Assembly (NCBI GenBank): GCA_003552565.1
Contig: PUNB01000173.1
Location: 1-6,959 of the forward strand
Direction: 5' to 3'
Length of the DNA stretch: 6,959 bases
Origin: Lentisphaerota bacterium
GTDB taxonomy: Bacteria; Verrucomicrobiota; Lentisphaeria; Oligosphaerales; PUNB01
The position numbers and the translations under genes are program-made. Within the stretch, counting starts at the first letter, position 1. Each line of letters begins with the position of its first letter. This document shows positions 1-6,959 of the stretch, piece by piece. The notes under the pieces were generated by a model that was not told the origin of the DNA, searched no databases, and saw only the letters and a list, made by a program, of their open reading frames with translations.

Positions 1-1057
1 ACAGCGGCTTGGCCATCTTTTCGGTCCCCTCCCGGAGGAGATGCGAAACGATACCGCATTCATGGACCGTATCCATGCTTTCCTGCCGGGGTGGGACGTG
101 CCTAAGATCGGCAAAGAACTGCTGACAGATCATTTCGGCTTGGTGAGTGATTTTCTCTCGGAATGCTGGAGCCAATTACGCAATGAAAGTCGCGTAAACT
201 TGTTCCGAAGCAGAGCTCTTTTTGGTGGATCACTTTCCGGACGCGACGTAAATGCTGTGAACAAGACCGTCAGCGGATTGCTGAAACTACTGTATCCTGA
301 CGGAGGCATGAGCGTTCCGGACGAAGATTTGGAGTGGGCAGTGCGGATCGGGATGGAAGTTAGACGGCGCGTAAAAGAGCAACAGAAGAGAATCGGTGCC
401 GCGGAGTTTCGGAATACGCATTTCAGTTACATCCTCGGGGAAGAAGGGGTGGAAAAGTTTGTCTCAACACCTGAACTGCAGAGCGGCAACACGATTACCG
501 AAGATCCACTGGAGCCAGGTCAGGTTTGGACGATCAGTCCAGGTGGGGAAGACGAGCACCCCGGCCTCTATCGGATCGAGGTCAACGAAGGACCTGGCTC
601 CGGCGTAAAGATATTGAACAAACCGGTACCGGCGCCGTTCCGTGAAAGTATGGGCTACGCCGAGCAGAACTTGTACGCGATGGCCATGCAGCTTGTCGGT
701 GACAAAGACCCACGCCACCACGAGTTCACGACGCAACTACGGGCATTTGATGCAGCCAAGTCGGGGTCACGAGTAGGCGTGGCCGCGATCATAGCTTTCT
801 GTACGGCATTACTTAAGAAAAGCGTCCGCGGCGGGCTGATTGTTGTAGGCGAGATCAACCTGGGCGGTTCAATTGAACCAGTCCACAACGCTGTAACCCT
901 CGCCGAAATCGCCGTCGAAAAGGGGGCCACGGCTCTGCTGATGCCCGTAGCATCCCGTCGTCAATTATTGGATCTCTCCGACGACATGGCAACGAAAGTA
1001 GACATCCAGTTCTACTCCGACGCGAGAGATGCACTGCTGAAGGCAATCGCCGAATGA
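1..1057 (+). CDS. brxL: BREX protein BrxL (Lon-like AAA+), 5' end outside window
   Basis: This is the C-terminal half of BrxL, a BREX phage-resistance factor. The frame is open to the left edge: codons from base 2 read QRLGHLFGPLPEEM without a stop, so the ATG at 41 is internal and not the start. The visible 351 residues are roughly half of the family's usual length. The stretch LPEEMRNDTAFMDRIHAFLPGW is characteristic of the BrxL AAA+ core. It is followed by a helical segment (NKTVSGLLKLLYPDGG) and then a C-terminal Lon-protease-like domain from about base 590 (GLIVVGEINLGGSIEPV, then GATALLMP). In family knowledge, BrxL is a DNA-binding AAA+ ring needed for restriction and is usually the last gene of type 1 BREX. 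The positions matching the Lon Ser-Lys dyad appear substituted. The gene ends in tandem TGA codons (1055-1060). The walker motifs lie outside the window. Confidence 0.93.
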   Translation, partial: QRLGHLFGPLPEEMRNDTAFMDRIHAFLPGWDVPKIGKELLTDHFGLVSDFLSECWSQLRNESRVNLFRSRALFGGSLSGRDVNAVNKTVSGLLKLLYPDGGMSVPDEDLEWAVRIGMEVRRRVKEQQKRIGAAEFRNTHFSYILGEEGVEKFVSTPELQSGNTITEDPLEPGQVWTISPGGEDEHPGLYRIEVNEGPGSGVKILNKPVPAPFRESMGYAEQNLYAMAMQLVGDKDPRHHEFTTQLRAFDAAKSGSRVGVAAIIAFCTALLKKSVRGGLIVVGEINLGGSIEPVHNAVTLAEIAVEKGATALLMPVASRRQLLDLSDDMATKVDIQFYSDARDALLKAIAE

Positions 1058-1111
1058 TGAGTAGATAAAAGTTTTTAAAACCTGCACAACAAAAAAGGAA
1101 ATGAATACCAC

Positions 1112-1360
1112 ATGGCTATGCGAACCATCAGAGTATCCTGGAAAACCAAAGATGGCATAATTAAGCATTGTGCAGAGAGTTGCAATGATGGCCAGTCCGA
1201 TCAACAAGTGGCCCACTCGCTTGAGGCTGATGGGCGCTATTTGGTTTCTCCTATCGCTGGCATACAGCCTCCCATGGCAGATGGCCACGGCGACGTAATC
1301 CTGAAACAGACCAAAAGAAGCCCAGCTGAGGAGCTGGAAGAGGTGCCAAATGGCGGCTGA
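1112..1360 (+). CDS. Small protein of unknown function, coupled to the STAND nuclease gene
   Basis: This 82-residue protein is not recognised. It begins MAMRTIRVSWKTKDG and ends in an acidic tail (SPAEELEEVPNGG). It shows no signal peptide, membrane segment or known motif; two cysteines (near residues 20 and 24) are spaced Cys-x3-Cys. The middle is rich in Gly, Pro and His. The start at 1112 is chosen because an AGGA (1096-1099) precedes it by about 12 bases; the ATG at 1118 is an alternative. It lies 54 bases after brxL and its stop codon overlaps the start of the next gene by 11 bases, so the two are probably translated together. It could be a regulator, a partner subunit, or only a leader frame for the large gene. 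The overlap and ribosome site support it being real, while the lack of a known family lowers confidence. Confidence 0.62.
   Translation: MAMRTIRVSWKTKDGIIKHCAESCNDGQSDQQVAHSLEADGRYLVSPIAGIQPPMADGHGDVILKQTKRSPAEELEEVPNGG
1336..1344 (+). promoter_or_regulatory. Ribosome binding site for the STAND nuclease gene
   Basis: The purine-rich stretch GGAAGAGGTG (core AGAGG at 1339-1343) lies six bases before the ATG at 1350, inside the coding sequence of the 82-residue gene. This fixes the start of the large gene and supports translational coupling. Confidence 0.65.
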
Positions 1361-4300
1361 GGTCGCATCACCAAAAGCCACTGGCGGCGGCGGAACTGCG
1401 TTCGAGTTCGTCGTACAAGCCTCCTTCCTTGCAACGATGCTCGTGAAGGGCAGATATCCTTGTCTCCCGCCGGGGACGGCTGAGTTTGTCCGTCTGCAGG
1501 CGCGACAAGCCAACTACCACACGGATGACGTCTTCGTTCAGCTTGTCTCTGCGGGTGGTGAGACCCACCGACTGCTGGTCCAGATCAAGTCTGATTGCGC
1601 TTTCACAGAGAAAGACGATGATTTCAGGAAGGCCATCGTGGGCGCATGGCTCGATTTCAGGAACAAGAAAGACTTTGATCGGCAACGGGATGCTCTGGCC
1701 CTGGTCACTGGTCCGGGGGCCGCGAAGGCCGTGAAGCACTTTCGCCCTCTGCTTGTACGTAGCCGCACGTCTGCCAGCAGCGAGGAGTTCTTCAATAAGA
1801 TTGCCACCAAGGAGTTCACATCCGATCCGACACGTACATACCTCGATGCACTGAGGGCGATCCTGCGAGAAAATGGCTTGGCCAGTGATGACGATCCCGA
1901 GCTGTGGGAATTCCTGAAGAACTTGCATTGGATCACATACGATTTTGATTCGCCATCAGGTTTTGATCAGGCCCGTGTCTGCGGAATGTTGGAACTCGGG
2001 CTTGACACATCGCCACAGAAGAATGCTGACACTATCTGGGCAGAGCTTGTGAAGCTCGCCGCCGATTACGACCCCGCAGCGGGCACGTTGACCAGGCAGA
2101 TGCTGATGGAGAGGTTCGAAGGTTGCTTCCGTGAGGGTGCGGTGACGGTCAGTGCGGGAGTAGAGCGTCTCTCAGAGCACACCGCTGGCATACTCAGCAT
2201 CGTAAAGACGGAGTTGCGAGATGGACAACGCTTGAACCGCCAATGGTTAGTGGACTATCTCTGGTATTGGTTGATTCAGAGCAGGCAGGTTCTTGTTGCC
2301 GGCGGCGCTGGGTCGGGGAAGTCGGCTCTCATAAAGGAGTTGCTTAAAACCCATGCCACGGAGTTCCCCGTCTTCATCCTCAAGGCGGATGAACTGGACC
2401 GCCCGCACCTGCATGAAGCGCTTACAGAAATGGGAGTGACCGAATCCATCGAGACGCTATCCCGCCGCTTCGGCTTATTGAAACCCAAACTGCTCGTGGT
2501 TGAGGCCTTGGAGAAGCTCTTGGAAGCCGACTGGTTGGATGCGTTCCAGCAGCTCCTGCAGTTCGTCATCCAAGATGAATCGTGGTTGGTCCTGTTGACC
2601 TGCCGGTCACACGCGCTGGGTGACATCAAGAACGAAGTTCTAGTTCCTCAGGGCGTCTCGCCAGCGGTCGTCGAGGTGCCTCTTCTGGCCGACTTCGAAC
2701 TGCAACAGGCGTGCCAGTGGAGTCCTGCCCTAGTTCCCCTCATGGAGAATGCCTCAGTCAGGGATCTTCTGCGCGTCCCAATGTACCTAAGCCATGCAAC
2801 TGCTGCTGACTGGAGAACTGAACAGAGAGCGGCAGCCATCGGTGTATCTGAATTCAAGTCCCGCCTGTGGCGATACATCATCCGCAATGACGTGGCGCGA
2901 CAAGATGGGATTCATCTTCGCCGTGAAGACTGCTTCAAGAAGGTGGCTGTTCAGCGCGCCAAGGCCATGCGACCTTTCATCGCTGTCGGAGAGCTGGACA
3001 CTGCCGCGCTCACTGAGCTGGAAGCAGACGATCTCATCATCAGAACGGAGGAAGGCATTGCGCCTGCACACGATCTGTTTGAGGACTGGGCCCTTGAACG
3101 CCATATAGAATCGGTGTTCCACGAGTACGGTCAAGACCAGTCAGCTTTCTTTGCGGAGATTGGCGCGGAGCCTGCGATGCGCCGCGGTTTCAGAGCGTGG
3201 CTGACAGACAGGCTAAAGGGCAATGACGGTTCGGCTTCCTCCTTCATTGCGCGGGTGTCAGCAGACGCTGCCCTGGCTCCTTTCTGGCGTGACGAAGTGC
3301 TCGTAGCGACCATGCTGTCGCCACAGGCTGAGACCTTTTTCAGCAATCAGGAGGCCGTTCTGCTCAGCGATGAGATGGCTCATCTGATTCGCGTGATTCA
3401 CCTGCTCCGAACAGCATGTAAGGAGCCAGATACGTCCAAGCTATCCAAGCTGCCGATCAACGCAAGAGGCCGGGACCTGTTTGCGAGTATGTTTCTGAAA
3501 CCAACAGGTTCTGGCTGGCGGGCCACGATAGCGTTCCTTGAGCAGCATCTGGGAAGCGTGGAGTCGGGTAACTTGCTCACCGTACTTGGGTTGCTGCAAG
3601 ACTGGGTCGCGGGACTCGATCCAGCGGAGAAGTTGCCTGCCCAGGCCCGCAGTGTTGGTGTAATTGCGTTGCACCTTTTGGAACTGACTCGGGACGACTA
3701 CTATCAGGACGATGCCAGAAAGGAGGTTCTCCGCGTCGCGTTCCGAGTGTCGGAAGCAACCCAGGACAAGCTCCACGAGCTCTTTGAAGAGACGTTGAGC
3801 GTTCCGGCGGTCAGCGAGAGCGTCAGGGATGGTTCGCCTTTTGCCCCCCGCAAACCACTGCCAGAGGGGTACCACTTTTTCAAACGTGTAGCCGATGCGG
3901 CGGTTGAGACTTTCTACTGCTCCCATCTATGTGCCAGCATGCCCAAAGATGTGGCCGCCCTTGCAAGGCACAAATGGTTGCCAACAAGAAAGCCTCGTGA
4001 GCGCTATTGCCACTATTCAAGCGTCGATATTGGGGTTGACTTTGGTCTTGACAGTGACTTCGAGTTTGATATGCATCCTGCGAGTGCGCTGCAAGGACCG
4101 TTCTATTCACTGCTGAAGGCTTCAGCTGAGCACGGGCTCCAGCTTGTTCTGGACCTCATCAACAGGACCTCTGAACTGTATGCATGGTCGGATCTCGACA
4201 GCCCAGCGGGAAAGGAACTGCCCAAGGTCATCGTGACGCTGAATGACGGCAGGGAGATCGAACAGTACCTGAGTTGGCGTCTCTGGGCTGGGTATCGCGG

Positions 4301-6494
4301 GAACACGGTGCTCCCTGAGACACTGCAGTCTGCCTTGATGGCACTGGAGAAGTGGCTCCTCGAGCTGGCCGAAACAAATCAGGATATGGGCGAACTCGTT
4401 GATCGCTTGCTCAAAGAGTCCAATTCCTGCGCGATATCTGGCGTGCTTGCGAGTCTGGCAACCAAGTTCCCCCGCCGTATCAGGGAGCACATGCTCCCGC
4501 TATTGCGGACGAGGGAGTTCTTCGAGCTGGATATGGCGCGTGCCTTGCAGGAAAGAGCCCTGATCGTGGATGTCGCTGGCGCGATGGGGTTGCCGGAGCA
4601 ACCGGACAAGCAGATCCACGTTGACGAACGGAAACAAGCCAAGGAGAGCGACCATCGCACACACTACCTCGAGACCCTCGCTCTGAACCTACAGTTCAGT
4701 GACTTGCGCCAGCCAGTTCAAGATATCATCGACATGCACCTCGCCAACCTGCCGTCACCTGAAGAACAAACAGACGATGATCGCACCTGGCGACTCGCAC
4801 TGCATCGCATGGATCTTCGTAAGTGCAAGTTCGAGTCAGCCGAAGGAAACAAGGTACTCGTTACCTCCACAGATCCTGACCGGGACATCCAGGAAATGCA
4901 GTCCCGGAGCTTACCCGTGATAGAGCGTCGCCAGAAACTCGCACATGCGAGCCTGTGGTCCCGCGGTGAATTCCAGAATCCGGGCAAGGTGCCGATGCCA
5001 TTTGAGGACTGGCCGGAAGCGGTGCAGTGGGCGCGGAACACAGAGGCTGAACTTGATGGCGAAACCGACGAAGACAGCAAGCGGTTCTGGATGAGCGGGC
5101 CATACCACATAGCTGCTCTGAGTATCCGCGACCATTTGGGTGAACTACAGCAGGATGATTTCGCCTGGTGCGCCGTGAGAGTGGTTGAGAGGGTTGCGCG
5201 AAGCTTCGCGGTCAACCCGCGGGGTTTGTATCGAAACGGAGCGTCCGATGGAACTGCAGCCTCCGCCGGCGTGCTTCCTCTCCTCCTCGGCCGTGATCTT
5301 TCCTCGCTCTCTGATGAGGAAATTAGACTGGCTATCGCCGCAAGTCTAACGCATCTTGATCCCGCTGTGCGGAACGCAACCGTGCGTTGCTGCCGATTGA
5401 AACTCTGGTCAGAATATCCGGACCTTGCCCGGTCTTTCCTTGCCGGAATGATCAGATTCGGACAGTTGGCGAAGCAGGAGAGCGAGGAGCTTCATGAAGC
5501 CCAAAGAGACTTCTTGGACCCAGCATCCGAGAAGAAGCAGGCTGAGGTTGAAGGGAAGTTCAGTGGTCTGAAAAGTGAACTGTGGGCGATGATGGCTTCT
5601 GGAGAGCTTGCGGATGCGATCGCGGATACTACCATTAACTTGGACGACTGGTCCGCCTTTTACCTACCATCAGTCGTGCACATGCTCCCAGAGGACAAGG
5701 CGCTATTTGATTGGGAACCGCTGCTGCTGGCGGTCATCGATGCAGTCCTGGTTGCCGAAGAGCAGGATCAGAACAGAACGCGGGATTGGGGAACAAAGCT
5801 ATTCGATCTTAAGCGAGTCGTAACAGACTGCACTGCGTACTTCTCAATGAAGAACGACATAGAGACGGCGAAGCGCCTTTGTACGCCGTTCTGCAATCGC
5901 ATGGATGCTTGCCCGGATTACGTTGCTGACTTTGTCGAGCAGCTGATCATAAACGCCGAGCGCGCCGCTGATGTCGGGCACTTCTGGCAGTTGTGGCATC
6001 TCTTTGCAGAACCAGCTCTCGATCCGAAGCGGGTGACGTCGAGTCGTATGTGGTTCCGCGAAAAGAAATTCATTCGGTCACTGTTACTGGGGACCATCCC
6101 ATGGAAAAGCGATGCCCGTGAATGGAGCGTGCTGTCGGCAGAACCTGGCCATATGGCTAATGCCTGCGCGAAAGCCTGCCACACCGCATCCGGATTTGAG
6201 GCGACTATGGAACTGCTATATTCGGTGGGGAGTTTCTTCCTCCCCAATGCCTTTTGTTGGCTCGCGGACGGATTGCCATCCCTGGATCAAAGCAAGTTGC
6301 TGTCCGACAGCAATACCCGGATACTCCTGGAATCACTTCTGCGGCGTGAAGTGCATATGCATTCGATGGAGATGAGGCAGCAGGCCAGACTGCATGACTG
6401 TGTTCTGTCGCTGTTGAACGTCCTAGTTGACTTCGGCTCTTCAGCCGCATTCCAGCTACGGGAACGGATCATCCGCCCCCCACGTCCCACCTGA
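1350..6494 (+). CDS. Avs-like STAND ATPase with N-terminal Cap4/DUF4297-type nuclease
   Basis: This 1714-residue multidomain protein is probably a phage-sensing defence ATPase. Residues about 12-200 look like a PD-(D/E)xK nuclease of the Cap4/DUF4297 kind: GGGGTAFEF with E19, TDDV with D59/D60, then LVQIKSD with Q78-x-K80. Residues about 300-580 form a STAND/NACHT-like P-loop ATPase. Walker A is GGAGSGKS (318-325, K324), Walker B is LLVVEALEKL (381-390) with Glu where Asp is usual, and the sensor-like LLTCRS has R419. A winged-helix-like part ends in HDLFEDW (574-580). The remaining 1100 residues are helical and may be repeat-like; a notable stretch is YRG (982-984) followed by ALMALEKWLL (995-1004). 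No TPR or HEAT unit could be proven by eye. In Avs proteins the C-terminal part binds a phage protein, the ATPase tetramerises and the nuclease cuts DNA. That this protein does the same is inference. The C-terminus (FGSSAAFQLRERI) looks complete. No frameshift is seen. The start overlaps the 82-residue gene. Confidence 0.85.
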   Translation: MAAEVASPKATGGGGTAFEFVVQASFLATMLVKGRYPCLPPGTAEFVRLQARQANYHTDDVFVQLVSAGGETHRLLVQIKSDCAFTEKDDDFRKAIVGAWLDFRNKKDFDRQRDALALVTGPGAAKAVKHFRPLLVRSRTSASSEEFFNKIATKEFTSDPTRTYLDALRAILRENGLASDDDPELWEFLKNLHWITYDFDSPSGFDQARVCGMLELGLDTSPQKNADTIWAELVKLAADYDPAAGTLTRQMLMERFEGCFREGAVTVSAGVERLSEHTAGILSIVKTELRDGQRLNRQWLVDYLWYWLIQSRQVLVAGGAGSGKSALIKELLKTHATEFPVFILKADELDRPHLHEALTEMGVTESIETLSRRFGLLKPKLLVVEALEKLLEADWLDAFQQLLQFVIQDESWLVLLTCRSHALGDIKNEVLVPQGVSPAVVEVPLLADFELQQACQWSPALVPLMENASVRDLLRVPMYLSHATAADWRTEQRAAAIGVSEFKSRLWRYIIRNDVARQDGIHLRREDCFKKVAVQRAKAMRPFIAVGELDTAALTELEADDLIIRTEEGIAPAHDLFEDWALERHIESVFHEYGQDQSAFFAEIGAEPAMRRGFRAWLTDRLKGNDGSASSFIARVSADAALAPFWRDEVLVATMLSPQAETFFSNQEAVLLSDEMAHLIRVIHLLRTACKEPDTSKLSKLPINARGRDLFASMFLKPTGSGWRATIAFLEQHLGSVESGNLLTVLGLLQDWVAGLDPAEKLPAQARSVGVIALHLLELTRDDYYQDDARKEVLRVAFRVSEATQDKLHELFEETLSVPAVSESVRDGSPFAPRKPLPEGYHFFKRVADAAVETFYCSHLCASMPKDVAALARHKWLPTRKPRERYCHYSSVDIGVDFGLDSDFEFDMHPASALQGPFYSLLKASAEHGLQLVLDLINRTSELYAWSDLDSPAGKELPKVIVTLNDGREIEQYLSWRLWAGYRGNTVLPETLQSALMALEKWLLELAETNQDMGELVDRLLKESNSCAISGVLASLATKFPRRIREHMLPLLRTREFFELDMARALQERALIVDVAGAMGLPEQPDKQIHVDERKQAKESDHRTHYLETLALNLQFSDLRQPVQDIIDMHLANLPSPEEQTDDDRTWRLALHRMDLRKCKFESAEGNKVLVTSTDPDRDIQEMQSRSLPVIERRQKLAHASLWSRGEFQNPGKVPMPFEDWPEAVQWARNTEAELDGETDEDSKRFWMSGPYHIAALSIRDHLGELQQDDFAWCAVRVVERVARSFAVNPRGLYRNGASDGTAASAGVLPLLLGRDLSSLSDEEIRLAIAASLTHLDPAVRNATVRCCRLKLWSEYPDLARSFLAGMIRFGQLAKQESEELHEAQRDFLDPASEKKQAEVEGKFSGLKSELWAMMASGELADAIADTTINLDDWSAFYLPSVVHMLPEDKALFDWEPLLLAVIDAVLVAEEQDQNRTRDWGTKLFDLKRVVTDCTAYFSMKNDIETAKRLCTPFCNRMDACPDYVADFVEQLIINAERAADVGHFWQLWHLFAEPALDPKRVTSSRMWFREKKFIRSLLLGTIPWKSDAREWSVLSAEPGHMANACAKACHTASGFEATMELLYSVGSFFLPNAFCWLADGLPSLDQSKLLSDSNTRILLESLLRREVHMHSMEMRQQARLHDCVLSLLNVLVDFGSSAAFQLRERIIRPPRPT

Positions 6495-6509
6495 GCAATA
6501 AATGGAGCC

Positions 6510-6545
6510 TTTGCATCGACGCACTACTGAGGGTAGCGATGCAAA
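6510..6545. repeat. Inverted repeat (hairpin) 3' of the STAND gene
   Basis: TTTGCATCG (6510-6518) is perfectly complementary to CGATGCAAA (6537-6545). Inside, CTAC (6524-6527) pairs with GTAG (6533-6536) around the loop TGAGG, leaving a five-base bulge (ACGCA) on one side. It starts 15 bases after the STAND stop codon and contains the stop codon of the leftward ankyrin frame. This position suits a transcript end shared by two convergent genes. Neither strand shows a following T-run, so it is not a canonical intrinsic terminator. It could also stabilise the mRNA 3' end or mark an element boundary. Confidence 0.7.
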
Positions 6546-6802
6546 CAGAAGATACAGATATGCACGACAAACTCGGCGCCGACTCCATCCGTGATGCCCT
6601 CGCGGACACGATATTCCCGTGCACGACGACGATCCAGTCCGTGCTCCAGCAGTAACTCCGTCATCCCGGCGTTTCTAACATTAACCGCCCAGTGAAGCGC
6701 CGTGAAATCGTTTCTTCCGTCTGTGGTATTCACATCCGCGCCTTGCCGCAGGTGCAGTTTCACATCCTCGATATCGCCTTTTCGGGACGCTTCACAGATC
6801 AT
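6524..6802 (-). CDS. Short ankyrin-repeat protein, probably a gene remnant
   Basis: This leftward frame of 92 residues carries about two ankyrin repeats. The first has EASRKGDIEDVKLHLRQGAD and the second has DFTALHWAV followed by TELLLEHG. These match the ankyrin consensus (GADVN, TALHWA, LLLEHG). After about residue 55 the sequence stops looking like ankyrin: it becomes arginine-rich (LDRRRAREYRVRE) and then IT DGVGAEFVVHICIF, where another repeat would be expected. The other two frames of that strand do not restore the repeat over the same stretch, so degeneration or a boundary is more likely than one simple frameshift. No good ribosome site precedes the ATG at 6800-6802, and the upstream frame runs to a TGA without another ATG. 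Ankyrin proteins mediate protein binding; no specific function can be given. Confidence 0.5.
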   Translation of the reverse strand: MICEASRKGDIEDVKLHLRQGADVNTTDGRNDFTALHWAVNVRNAGMTELLLEHGLDRRRAREYRVREGITDGVGAEFVVHICIFCLHRYPQ

Positions 6803-6959
6803 CGGATGATTTGGAGACCGCGTTTCTTTTGTTTCCTGTTCGGTAACCGTTCACGGGGTAGCGTAGCGTAGTAGTATTGAAAAGCAAGTTTTGCTGAATA
6901 GACCACCGGGTTTCGCGAGTATCTGGTTAATGGTGCCGAATGTTGTGGAGGAGCTGGCC
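6803..6959. other. Right-edge region without an assignable gene
   Basis: This 157-base stretch holds no clear gene. It contains a short iterated GTAGC/GTA run (6858-6876). A rightward frame stays open from 6867 to the window end (reading VLLNRPPGF then, from the ATG at 6930, MVPNVVEELA), which could be the start of a gene continuing outside the window. No ribosome site precedes that ATG and the family is not recognised. Confidence 0.35.

Noticed and set aside
1058..1111. Possible promoter or terminator in the A/T-rich gap after brxL
   Set aside because: The TTTTTAAAA stretch gives no GC stem for a terminator, and no convincing -35/-10 pair with proper spacing could be found.
1101..1160. ATG at 1101 as the start of a leader peptide
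   Set aside because: It gives only 19 codons, and the AGGA lies just one or two bases before it, too close to serve it; the ATG at 1112 is better placed.
965..1513. Leftward 182-residue frame across brxL's end, the gap and the start of the large gene
   Set aside because: It runs antisense to three rightward genes, shows no recognisable domain and has cysteine- and serine-rich text typical of a shadow frame.
1368..1928. Leftward 186-residue frame antisense to the nuclease domain
   Set aside because: The rightward frame has clear nuclease motifs; this one has none and is explained as the antisense of a GC-rich coding region.
6510..6545. Calling the inverted repeat an intrinsic terminator
   Set aside because: No T-run follows the stem on either strand, so it is reported as a repeat instead.
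6524..6640. A single frameshift breaking the ankyrin gene
   Set aside because: The other two leftward frames over this stretch do not show an ankyrin repeat, so one shift does not restore the protein.
1..6959. CRISPR array, tRNA or rRNA gene
   Set aside because: No regularly spaced direct repeats and no tRNA- or rRNA-like stretches were seen; almost the whole window is protein coding.

Overview
The window (about 55% GC by eye) is a piece of a bacterial anti-phage defence island. Base composition and protein style suit a proteobacterium or similar mid-GC bacterium, but nothing here fixes the taxon. Nearly all of it is coding, and the main genes read rightward.

Left part (1-1057): the 3' half of brxL, the Lon-like AAA+ gene that usually closes type 1 BREX operons. 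Its frame is open to the left edge, so the rest of the BREX cluster presumably lies upstream.

Centre (1112-6494): a tightly coupled two-gene unit. An unrecognised 82-residue protein (1112-1360) overlaps by 11 bases the start of a 1714-residue protein (1350-6494). The large protein has an N-terminal Cap4/DUF4297-like restriction-endonuclease fold, a STAND/NACHT-type P-loop ATPase and an approximately 1100-residue helical C-terminal region. That is the layout of Avs (AVAST) phage-sensing proteins. It lies 3' of brxL on the same strand with no visible terminator between them, so it may be co-transcribed with BREX. The inference is layered defence: BREX distinguishes self from phage DNA, and the STAND nuclease acts as a sensor-triggered second layer.

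Right part (6495-6959): a strong inverted repeat (6510-6545), then a short leftward ankyrin-repeat frame (6524-6802) that looks like a remnant. The last 157 bases have no assignable gene. This stretch is probably the edge of the defence module.

The best candidate for something undescribed is the 82-residue protein paired with the STAND nuclease beside BREX. The reading of the nuclease and ATPase domains rests on motifs seen by eye, not on a database search.
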